Shown: positions 44,674 to 51,653 of the stretch, one piece after another
Position numbering within the stretch: position 1 is the first letter of the stretch
Layout of the letters: every line of letters begins with the position of its first letter
DNA from: Phycisphaerales bacterium
GTDB lineage: Bacteria > Planctomycetota > Phycisphaerae > Phycisphaerales > UBA1924
DNA length: 64,000 nucleotides
Direction of reading: 5' to 3'
Assembly (NCBI GenBank): GCA_022843045.1
Contig: JALHOJ010000003.1
Coordinates: 1-64,000, forward strand
Position numbers and translations under genes: made by a program
The notes under the pieces: generated by a model
Told to the model about the DNA's origin: nothing
The model's input: the letters and a program-made list of their open reading frames with translations, nothing else
Database searches by the model: none

Positions 44674-44955
44674 ATGCACTGGAGCTCGACGAAGATCGCG
44701 CGGGCCCTGGCCTCGATGCGCCCCAAGCCGCGTCCGGACGATGGCCTCCACCCCGTCATCATCGACATGCTGACCGCACTGCTCTCGCGGCACGGCACGG
44801 TCCGTGTCTGGGTCCACGACTTCTCGGGAGGCATCGAAACCGAAACATACCAGATCGCGTCCCGCGCGATGTGGCCAGATTCGCAGCTCGCGTCCCGTGC
44901 CGCCACGCTCGAGCCGGACGTGCTGTCCGAGTTCATCGCATCGCGAACCAACTGA
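44674..44955 (+). CDS. Hypothetical protein
   Basis: Not recognised. 93 residues from ATG 44674 (MHWSSTKIARALASMRPKP); the frame is open upstream to 44158 but that part reads like a shadow of the minus-strand ORF. DDGLHPVIIDMLTALLSRHG and VRVWVHDFSGGIETETYQIA look like real coding with normal composition. It is divergent from the ORF at 44184. No known domain. Confidence 0.4.
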   Translation: MHWSSTKIARALASMRPKPRPDDGLHPVIIDMLTALLSRHGTVRVWVHDFSGGIETETYQIASRAMWPDSQLASRAATLEPDVLSEFIASRTN

Positions 44956-45023
44956 TGCCAGGCCGGTGCCACCGCCGGTCCGGTGCACTGCGGTATCGCC
45001 CATCCATCAGAGTATCGCGGGCC

Positions 45024-45098
45024 TCACGCCGCTACCGTCGCGCTGCTGGTCTCGCTCCACGCCCCAATCGCCCCGCGCTGGGTGACCCAGCGGGCCAT
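45024..45098. repeat. 75-bp direct repeat, left copy
   Basis: Differs from 46851-46925 at three positions by my alignment. Encodes the C-terminal module of the fragment. Confidence 0.8.
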
Positions 45099-45180
45099 GG
45101 AGACGGCGGTCTTGCCCAAAGCCGCCTTTGCGTACACGGCGCGGATACTTGGGCTGGTCATCATGGTCAGGAAGGAAAAG

Positions 45181-45277
45181 CCAGGCACTTGCGACTGGGC
45201 ACTGGGCACCAGGGAAGAACAAACGCCCGAGACGTTGCCATCACCAGTGCCCAGTGCCTGATACCCAGTCCCTGCCT
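45181..45277. repeat. Two-armed inverted repeat within the family fragment
   Basis: Left arm CCAGGCACTTGCGACTGGGC ACTGGGCACC; right arm ACCAGTGCCCAGTGCCTGAT ACCCAGTCCCTGCC is its approximate reverse complement. Built from ACTGGGCAC units. Confidence 0.7.
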
Positions 45278-45410
45278 CCACCAACTTCACCCACACCTGG
45301 ATCCCGAGCACGCCCGCGGGCCGGGCGCGGCGGTGCGGCTTCGAGCACACCACGCGACACTCATGAGGTTTCAGCCTGGGGGGCATCAGCCGCCGCAACC
45401 GAGACAGTTG

Positions 45411-46367
45411 CTACAGCACCGCGTTGAAGAAGTACCCCAAGGCCACGATCGCGAGCGATACGCTCCCGAAGTAGATCGCGATGAGCCTTGGCTTGAGCAC
45501 CCGTCGAAGCAGAAGGCCCTCAGGAATCGAAAGTCCCACCACCGCCATCATGAACGCCAGCGCCGTGCCCAGCGCGATGCCCTTGGCGACCAGTTGCTCG
45601 ATCACCGGAATCACGCCCGTCGCGTTGGCGTACATTGGCACGCCAAGCAGGACGGCGAGCGGGACGGCAAAGGGGTTGTCTTTGCTAATGAAGCGCTCGA
45701 AGTAGTTCGCCGGCACAAAGCCGTGCATCCCCGCCCCGATGGTGATGCCGATGAGGACGTACGGCAGCACCTTTCGAGTCGTAGCCCACGCCTCGCGGAC
45801 GATGCCGGGTAGCCGCTGGCGCAACGAGCGATTGGCATTGTCCTGGGCCGCGTTCCCGGCCTGCACTTCCCACACCCATGGCTCGACGTGCTTCTCCAGC
45901 TTCATTCGGCCCAGAATCGTCCCGACCACCGTGCCCACCGCGATGCCCGCGCCACAGTAGATCAGCGTGGTCTTCCAGCCGAACACCCCGATGAAGACGG
46001 CCACGGCGGCTTCGTTCACGAGCGGCGAGGTGATGAGAAAGCTGAACGTCACGCCCAACGGGATGCCCCCGCGGACGAAGCCGATGAACAGCGGGATGGA
46101 CGAGCACGAACAGAAGGGCGTGACCGCCCCGAAGATCGCGGCGAGCAGATGATCGGTTCCGTACCACTTCCGCGAAGCCAGCCACGCGCGGACCTTCTCG
46201 ACGGGCATGTACGAGTTCACAATGCCCATCAGAAACGTCATCGCGAGCAGGAGCAGCGTGATCTTGATCGTGTCATACACGAAGAAGTGCACGCTCTGGC
46301 CCCAGTGCGATGCCGCGTCCATGCCGATGACGCTGAAGACCAGCCAGGATGCGAAGTCTTGAATCAC
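45411..46367 (-). CDS. ArsP/UPF0718-type membrane permease
   Basis: 318 residues with about eight membrane helices in two blocks. The motif AVTPFCSCSSIPLFIGF (near residues 81-97) is the cysteine signature of the DUF318/ArsP permease family, some members of which export organoarsenicals; the second block repeats a GVPMYANATGVIPVIEQL motif. A cytoplasmic loop (about 160-200) lies between. The start is GTG 46367, overlapping the stop of the thioredoxin gene in GTGA, so translation is coupled. With the redox thioredoxin this is a known two-gene pairing. No ArsR-type regulator is seen beside it. Metal or metalloid export is the likely but unproven role. Confidence 0.87.
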   Translation of the reverse strand: MIQDFASWLVFSVIGMDAASHWGQSVHFFVYDTIKITLLLLAMTFLMGIVNSYMPVEKVRAWLASRKWYGTDHLLAAIFGAVTPFCSCSSIPLFIGFVRGGIPLGVTFSFLITSPLVNEAAVAVFIGVFGWKTTLIYCGAGIAVGTVVGTILGRMKLEKHVEPWVWEVQAGNAAQDNANRSLRQRLPGIVREAWATTRKVLPYVLIGITIGAGMHGFVPANYFERFISKDNPFAVPLAVLLGVPMYANATGVIPVIEQLVAKGIALGTALAFMMAVVGLSIPEGLLLRRVLKPRLIAIYFGSVSLAIVALGYFFNAVL

Positions 46368-46597
46368 TTCTTCAGCAGCTCCGCAACCTCCGCCGCGGTG
46401 GGCACGCGACCGCTGATGACCACCTTCCCGTCAATCGCCAGCCCCGGTGTTTTCATCACGCCCATCCGGGCGATCTCGGCATAGTCCGTGACCTTCACGA
46501 TCTCGGCGGTGATGCCCAGCGAAGCCACCGCCTCGCGGGCCGCAGCCTCGGTGGACTTGCAGTTGTGGCAACCGGGACCGAGCACTTGGATTGTCAT
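46364..46597 (-). CDS. Small redox-active thioredoxin-like protein
   Basis: 77 residues. MTIQVLGPGCHNCKSTEAAARE has the CHNC redox motif near residues 10-13, and the rest (GVMKTPGLAIDGKVVISGRVP with a cis-Pro TPG) fits the TM0996/MTH895 glutaredoxin-like family that accompanies ArsP-type permeases. Start ATG 46597 has GGAGTGC about 6 bases upstream; the track ORF to 46894 is not coding. Ends in a 4-base overlap with the permease gene. Confidence 0.9.
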   Translation of the reverse strand: MTIQVLGPGCHNCKSTEAAAREAVASLGITAEIVKVTDYAEIARMGVMKTPGLAIDGKVVISGRVPTAAEVAELLKK

Positions 46598-46850
46598 GGA
46601 TGCACTCCGTTCTCTCATGTCAAAGACAGCACGCCCACCGCTCGATTCTATACGAGTGGCAAATCGGCGCGATCGCTTCCGCGCTGGAGCGTGCATGCAT
46701 GAGCGTGCCTCGCAGTCCGAGACTCTGCGCGGGCGTCTGAACCGAGCACGCGAGGTACGTGACGCGCGAGCGGTTGTGTCACCGACTCGCCCGCGCACGT
46801 GGTGAGCCAGCATGAACCTCCTGGGGGCATGCGGACGGCGTGTCGATGTG

Positions 46851-46925
46851 TCACGCCGCCACCGTCGCGCTGCTGGTCTCGCTCCACGCCCCAATCGCCC
46901 CGCGCCGCGTGACCCAGCGGGCCAT
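46851..46925. repeat. 75-bp direct repeat, right copy
   Basis: Right copy of the repeat at 45024-45098, same orientation. The two copies bracket the permease-thioredoxin pair. Confidence 0.8.
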
Positions 46926-47534
46926 GTAGTGGGCCTGCATGCCGCCCTGCGAAGCCTCGAACGAGAGCGTCATCGATCCATCGCTCACGCTCTGCACGTA
47001 GCGATACGCCCGCTCGTCGGCGGGCGCTGGCGTCGCGGGCGGCGTGAGCGCGACGAAGACCTCGGCCCGCTCGACCCCGCGCGGCCGGGCCCGCCGCGCA
47101 GGCGAGCCATCATCCACCAGCCGCAGCGTGTGCGTCAGCCGCTGCCCGCTGTCAGCAATCACGACCGGCCGACTCGCCGGCGCAGGCAGCGCACCGCGCT
47201 GCGTCACGCGCGGGGAAATCCCCATCGCCGCGCGATCGGCGTTGGTGGTCGCCGGATAGCTCTGCACAAACGCCGTGATCGGCCGCACCACCCGCTCCAC
47301 CCGCGCCCGAGCCGCGTCCTTGGACTGCGTCGCCGCCTGCGCTGCGGCCTGAGCCGCCACCGCCTGCGCAAACGCCGAGTCCCACACCCCGGCCGCCAAC
47401 TGCAGCTCCAGCAGCATCCCTTCATCCAGCCCGTGCGTCACAAAGAACGCCGACACCGTGGGCACATACTGCCGCAGCCACGCCGAGAAGTCGCCATCGG
47501 GCCGGGGGATGTAGTTGTTGCTGGAGGAGGACAT
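46851..47534 (-). CDS. Protein family of unknown function with C-terminal GPWSE-like (fibronectin-like) module, full-length copy
   Basis: 227 residues. N-terminal half is helical and Ala-rich (IPRPDGDFSAWLRQYVPTVSAFF, then AAAQAATQSKDAARARVERVVRPITAFVQ), followed by a MGISPR turn and beta segments TLRLVDDGSPARRARPRGVERAEVFVAL, YMARWVTRRGAIGAWSETSSATVA at the end. Such proteins are common as hypothetical genes in planctomycetes and related phyla, and the last part looks like a fibronectin type III strand pair. No signal peptide. Two further partial copies are at 45024 (minus) and 48052 (plus). Role unknown. Confidence 0.75.
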   Translation of the reverse strand: MSSSSNNYIPRPDGDFSAWLRQYVPTVSAFFVTHGLDEGMLLELQLAAGVWDSAFAQAVAAQAAAQAATQSKDAARARVERVVRPITAFVQSYPATTNADRAAMGISPRVTQRGALPAPASRPVVIADSGQRLTHTLRLVDDGSPARRARPRGVERAEVFVALTPPATPAPADERAYRYVQSVSDGSMTLSFEASQGGMQAHYMARWVTRRGAIGAWSETSSATVAA

Positions 47535-48051
47535 GGGGGAAAGCGAAAAGCGGAAAGCGAAAAGCGAAAATCAAAGACAGGACAAGGCGGGTCGCGGAGG
47601 GGGCGGAGAGGGGCGGAGCAACGCGGAGGAGGGAATTGGGTTGGTGTGGGCAAGCGTGCTTGCTGCGCATCCCAGTCTGCTTCTCAGCGTTCCTTCGCTT
47701 GCCTTCGCAACCTCCGCGATCTTCCTACCGAGCAAAGCGATCCGTCTTGGTGCCGCGCCCATGCTCGCCACGGCCCGCGACACCACGCGCCGCATCCAGC
47801 CATCGGCCCACGAGCCCCGCCACTTCACCCGGCGACATGATTTTGCAACTTGGCGTCCCCGCCCCTCAATCCGTCCACGCCGCCCCTGAACCCGTCAAGG
47901 CCGCCCACAGGCCCGCCCGCGCCGCCGATCGATCCGGCGATGCCGCCCACCGATCCGGCGAACCCGCCCCCGCCCACGGCGGCAAGCAAATCCCACGCTC
48001 GCCCATGCGCACCCCGCGCCGACCGACCCCGCCGCGCTCACGTTCCTGACC
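47535..48051. other. Gene-poor 517 bases with GCGAAAA-type repeats and Pro-rich frame
   Basis: Begins with tandem GGAAAGCGAAAAGCG units (47527-47570), then GGCGGAGAGGGGCGGAG units. The second half (47850-48050) is a Pro/Ala-rich triplet-like run (CCGATCCGGCGA repeats) that might be decayed coding sequence upstream of the fragment at 48052. No intact gene seen. Confidence 0.4.
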
Positions 48052-48228
48052 ATGACCACCAAGCCGAGTGTCAGCTTTGAGATGAAGGCGGGCGAGGGCG
48101 GAAAACTAGCCGTCTATGTGACCCGCTGGGTTAAGGCCCGGGGCGAAAAAGGGCCGTGGAACGAGTTCACTACTGCGACGGTGGCGTCCCGGACGCTGCC
48201 CCCGCGTCGAGACGCGGTGCGAACATGA
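48052..48228 (+). pseudogene. C-terminal fragment of the GPWSE-type family
   Basis: 58 residues from an internal ATG. KAGEGGKLAVYVTRWVKARG and EKGPWNEFTTATVA are the terminal module of the family at 46851, here on the other strand. In-frame codons upstream (HPAPTDPAALTFLT) continue the family-like pattern for about 20 residues before it becomes unrecognisable. Convergent with the TrlF-like gene. The low GC-bias end (CTAGCC, TATGTG codons) suggests older acquired DNA. Confidence 0.5.
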
Positions 48229-48254
48229 AGTGTTGCGGCCGTGGAAACGTACAG

Positions 48255-51236
48255 CTACCGCTCGGTGCGCACTCGAAGCCGCCTTGCACGTTCGCGGAAT
48301 GCCGATTCCCCGCCTTCTAAGATATCGCACACGAGCTTGCGGATCGGGGCCTCTTCGAGACCGCCTGACGTATATGTGATTTGAGGTAGCTGTCCAGGGA
48401 GGCGTGCTCCCGCAGACGCAACGATGACTTGGTCCGCATCGGTGTTGATGACTAGGTTCGCGTTGTGCGTGACCAGGATGACCTGACGTTTGGCCTTTGC
48501 AGCACGGAAGAGCGGGACTAACTCGTCGTAAATGGACTTCGGGTCCAAGTTCTCTTCCGGCTGGTCAACGATCAGCGGACGGTCGTCCGCATCATCGAGT
48601 GCGAGATAGAGAAGCAGCAGCACGATCCCGCGCGTTCCGGGGGACAGCTTTCGGATATCTACACCGTCGTAGTCGATGCTGTACTGCAGCGTAATGTGGT
48701 CGGTGCTGTACAGCCATTTGGCGAATCGCTTGAGCCAGTCCCGGTAGTTCGCCAGTTCAGACGGCGGAATCGTGCTTGGGCCCAGTAGTTCTTCGCGATT
48801 CTGCTGGAAGAACGTGGCCATTGCCGCGCCAACCGCTGCGGGATCACCCGCCTCCCACACCGCTTTTAGAGAGGTATCGGCCAACTGCCTGAGCCGGCCG
48901 CGCCCCTTGAAAGTGCCCTGCACCCGGAGGTCGCGTAGGCTCTCGCCGCGCTCCGCCCACGCACCGAGATCGATGTGCCGCTTGACCGTAAAGGACAGCT
49001 TCGCGATGGCACCGACACCCTTTCCGATGCGGGCATGCAACGGCGCATAGAGGTCGGTCAGCACCTGCTGCTCCGAGACGATTGATTCGAAAACCCGCAC
49101 ATACGTGGATTCGCGTTCTTGTTGCGCCGTTGCGATCCGCTGGTTGGCGCCTTCACAGTCTGTGAGCTTCTCTTTTAGTCTCGCAAGTGCAACGGTCTCT
49201 TCATCGATCCGCTTCGAAATCGCCGCAAACTTGCTCGCCGTGTCCTTGTCCACATTGACTATGCCCTGCACTCTCGCAATCTCAGCCTCAAGGATCGCCA
49301 ATGGCTGTTCGTCAAGCTTGGCATCATTGGTGATGAATGGTGAGTTCTGATCGGCGTTCGGTGCCGGTGGCGTACCCTTCCAGTCCTTCGTGTCCTTCTC
49401 GTTCTGCGCTTGATTTGCCGTGATTGCGGCGTCTACGTCTCCCTTGAACTCGAGCAGGAATCGTTCCCAGTCCGTGTCCTTCAGCCCGCTAGGCTGGAAC
49501 TTGGTCTTGGACTGTCGAAGCGTTTCCGGTCCCCTTCGCGTGCGGTGGTCTTGGACATCCTGTTTCAACGCCAGCAGGGATTGTTTTTGGTTGGCGAAGT
49601 ATCGCAGGTACCCGCGTACCGTCTCCGCCGCCTGAGTCAGGGCCTCGAGCCGCTTCACGCGCTCCTCACTGCCCTTGGATACCAACTTTGCGCGATCGAT
49701 CTTGTATCTCGCTATAAGGTTTGTCTTTTCGGTGATGGCAGCGCGGAGCGAGGGAACGAGCGTTTCCTTCTCTCTGTCCGCGCCAATCCGCTCAGACTGC
49801 TCGGCCAAGGCAGCGTCTTCAGCCTGCCGGGTTTGCCGAAGCACGGCCACGCGCAGATCGAGCAACTCATCGAAGTTCGACGTGCCGTCACGGTCGGTGA
49901 GCGGGTGTGCCTCATAGATTACCCGCTGAATCTCGTTGATGAGCCCATCGGTCACGCGATCTGCTGCGCAAAGTTCTTCGACGAACTGCTGGGAGAGATA
50001 CCTCGCACGCGGATAGCTATCCGCACTTCCGGCTCGTCCCTCCTGGGGCTTGCGGTCCACTGACTCCCCCGACAGCCAGACCACCTTTGCGGTTACTCCC
50101 GTGAGCAGGTCCGCCGCCCTGCGAAGAAAGGAATTCTCGTTCTGGTGCTCCGAAAGCGAGTCACAGCCCAGCGAGATCATCTCTGCAAGTGCAGACTTTC
50201 CGGAACCTCTCGCACCAATGATGGCAACAAGTCCCGGATTTAACGCGACCCTCGGCGTGCGTGCCCAGGCCGCACCCGCAATCTCAATCGAAGAAAGGGC
50301 CTGTGAAGAAATCGTTCCGCTCGGTGGTTGTGGGCCGACGAACGCTCGACCCCGCGGGTCGATCAAGGCCTGCCGTAGGGTGTCGAACGCGACCAGACCC
50401 TTCACCCACGTATAGCGATCTTCGGCGGGCGCGCCGACCTTTGAGAGATCGTGCGCATCGCAGCCGTGAATGCAGGGCTTCGGTCCCCCATACTTTTCTT
50501 CCAGTTCTTGGACCGTCGCCGCACCGTCTCCCAGCCAGAATGCCCGCTGGGCTGGGCTGCCCGCAAAGATGACGTGCGCAAACTTCTCGATCTCTGTGCG
50601 CAGTGTCGCGTCGGCACCATCACGAACGCCGGAGCTACCGTCCGTTTCAGCAGCCGCAACCCCAATCAGTATGTTCTCGCTGGCCCACGCGCTCTTCGTG
50701 AACGCGTCTCGCAGGTTGGACAACTCGACCTTGAACTGTTCCACGCCCTTCCTCATCGCGGCAATGCCGCTCAGTGAGCGGTCCGTATGTGTGCCGAGCT
50801 TCGTGAGGTCGGAATCGGTACAGGTGAACGTGTCGCCGCCGACTTCGAACTTTAGCCTGCTCATAAACCTCTTAGCTTCTTCGAGGTGAGTCGATGCGTC
50901 AGGGCAAATGAGCAGGTGAATATTGACGTACCTCCCCTTTACGGTCCCCACCGCCAACCGCATCTCAACGTTTGCGAAGATGAGCCGAACTTGCGGCAGC
51001 CGGCCTTTGGCCTTCTCTGCCACAACTCGTTCGTATGTTGCCAGCGAGCAATAGTCCGTTATGCCTAAGGCAGCAATCACGGGGCTAGCCTGTTCGATCT
51101 TCGTGAGATACCGCTCCCACGCGTCAGGTCCCGTGAAATGATCGCTCAGGTGCGTTCCCGGTGCATGGATATGCGGGTCCCAGCGATGCCAATGGGATCC
51201 GGAGTTCGGTTGTGGTGGGGTTGATGTCCCGCTCAT
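48255..51236 (-). CDS. TrlF-like PHP-domain / SMC-type AAA ATPase (candidate defence protein)
   Basis: 993 residues from ATG 51236 (MSGTSTPPQPNS). Residues 16-270 form a PHP phosphoesterase domain: WDPHIHAPGTH (HxH metal ligands), GITDYCS, and CIHGCDAHDL (255-264) near its end. The ATPase follows: Walker A GARGSGKSAL at 341-348, then a coiled-coil-rich middle (about 440-760), ABC signature LSPGTRG at 864, Walker B PLIVDQPEENLD about 888 and a VTHNANL switch His near 922. PHP plus Rad50/SMC-like ATPase in one chain is the TrlF arrangement found in defence islands; the PHP part is the likely nuclease or phosphatase effector. Base composition is lower in GC than flanking genes. Borders hold family fragments and palindromes, consistent with an accessory insertion. 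Confidence 0.88.
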   Translation of the reverse strand: MSGTSTPPQPNSGSHWHRWDPHIHAPGTHLSDHFTGPDAWERYLTKIEQASPVIAALGITDYCSLATYERVVAEKAKGRLPQVRLIFANVEMRLAVGTVKGRYVNIHLLICPDASTHLEEAKRFMSRLKFEVGGDTFTCTDSDLTKLGTHTDRSLSGIAAMRKGVEQFKVELSNLRDAFTKSAWASENILIGVAAAETDGSSGVRDGADATLRTEIEKFAHVIFAGSPAQRAFWLGDGAATVQELEEKYGGPKPCIHGCDAHDLSKVGAPAEDRYTWVKGLVAFDTLRQALIDPRGRAFVGPQPPSGTISSQALSSIEIAGAAWARTPRVALNPGLVAIIGARGSGKSALAEMISLGCDSLSEHQNENSFLRRAADLLTGVTAKVVWLSGESVDRKPQEGRAGSADSYPRARYLSQQFVEELCAADRVTDGLINEIQRVIYEAHPLTDRDGTSNFDELLDLRVAVLRQTRQAEDAALAEQSERIGADREKETLVPSLRAAITEKTNLIARYKIDRAKLVSKGSEERVKRLEALTQAAETVRGYLRYFANQKQSLLALKQDVQDHRTRRGPETLRQSKTKFQPSGLKDTDWERFLLEFKGDVDAAITANQAQNEKDTKDWKGTPPAPNADQNSPFITNDAKLDEQPLAILEAEIARVQGIVNVDKDTASKFAAISKRIDEETVALARLKEKLTDCEGANQRIATAQQERESTYVRVFESIVSEQQVLTDLYAPLHARIGKGVGAIAKLSFTVKRHIDLGAWAERGESLRDLRVQGTFKGRGRLRQLADTSLKAVWEAGDPAAVGAAMATFFQQNREELLGPSTIPPSELANYRDWLKRFAKWLYSTDHITLQYSIDYDGVDIRKLSPGTRGIVLLLLYLALDDADDRPLIVDQPEENLDPKSIYDELVPLFRAAKAKRQVILVTHNANLVINTDADQVIVASAGARLPGQLPQITYTSGGLEEAPIRKLVCDILEGGESAFRERARRLRVRTER

Positions 51237-51273
51237 TCGCGGGTCAATAGTACCAACTCTGGAGGGTCGTTCC

Positions 51274-51306
51274 GATGCCGGGGCTGCCGCCCCCGGCACC
51301 CCCGCT
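51274..51306. repeat. GATGCCGGGG palindrome, copy 1
   Basis: GATGCCGGGGCTGCCGCCCC CGGCACCCCCGCT: hairpin GCCGGGG/CCCCGGC. Near-identical to 51421-51456. Confidence 0.7.
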
Positions 51307-51420
51307 TAAGGCACTCGGAGCGCACGACCAGCGCGGCGGGCGGTTCCCTTCCGGGCCGGGAGAGGTGCGGAGAGGGCGGCACGCCCTCTCTGCATCAGCC
51401 GTCATGACTCGTCGCGCGCC

Positions 51421-51456
51421 GATGCCGGGGGCTGCCGCCCCCCGGCACCCCCCGCT
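51421..51456. repeat. GATGCCGGGG palindrome, copy 2
   Basis: GATGCCGGGGGCTGCCGCCC CCCGGCACCCCCCGCT: same element with longer G and C runs; the lengths of both runs changed together, which keeps the stem. Confidence 0.7.
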
Positions 51457-51555
51457 GGGATGCGTGAAGGAGCGCGAAGCGTGTGGGGCTGCCGCCCTCG
51501 CGGGCCTGCGCCCCCCGCTTCAAAGAACTAACGGGCGTGGCCCGCGCGTCAAACC

Positions 51556-51595
51556 GCATCGATGTTGCTCAAGGCAGCAACATCGATGGCACGGG
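51556..51595. repeat. Constant-end variable-stem palindrome, copy C
   Basis: GCATCGATGT-TGCT-CAAGGC-AGCA-ACATCGATGGCACGGG. Arms CATCGATGTTGCT and AGCAACATCGATG form a perfect 13-bp stem. Compare copies A (6051) and B (9258). Confidence 0.8.
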
Positions 51596-51653
51596 CGGCG
51601 GCATCGAGGGCATGGGGGGAGTGGGGGGTGTCGGGGCTTGGGGGGGCGTTGGG

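Larger units (their letters stand above)
45024..45398 (-). pseudogene. Truncated C-terminal fragment of the GPWSE-type protein family
   Basis: The ORF keeps only the second half of the family represented in full at 46851: KPHRRARPAGVLGIQVWVKL and, at the end, MARWVTQRGAIGAWSETSSATVAA. In between, an inverted-repeat element (45181-45277) is read in frame as about 30 foreign residues. The first half of the gene is missing, and the ORF begins 12 bases from the end of the permease gene. The last 75 bases are a near-identical copy of the end of the 46851 gene. Probably not functional. Confidence 0.6.
51237..51653. other. 417-base repeat-rich region upstream of the TrlF-like gene
   Basis: Contains two copies of a GATGCCGGGG palindrome, a GAGGGCG/CGCCCTC hairpin (51370-51386), and palindrome copy C. 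No gene seen. The promoter of the TrlF-like gene should be here. Confidence 0.4.

Noticed and set aside
51237-51653. Toxin-antitoxin or second defence gene beside the TrlF-like gene
   Set aside because: No ORF of coding quality is present; only palindromes and hairpins.
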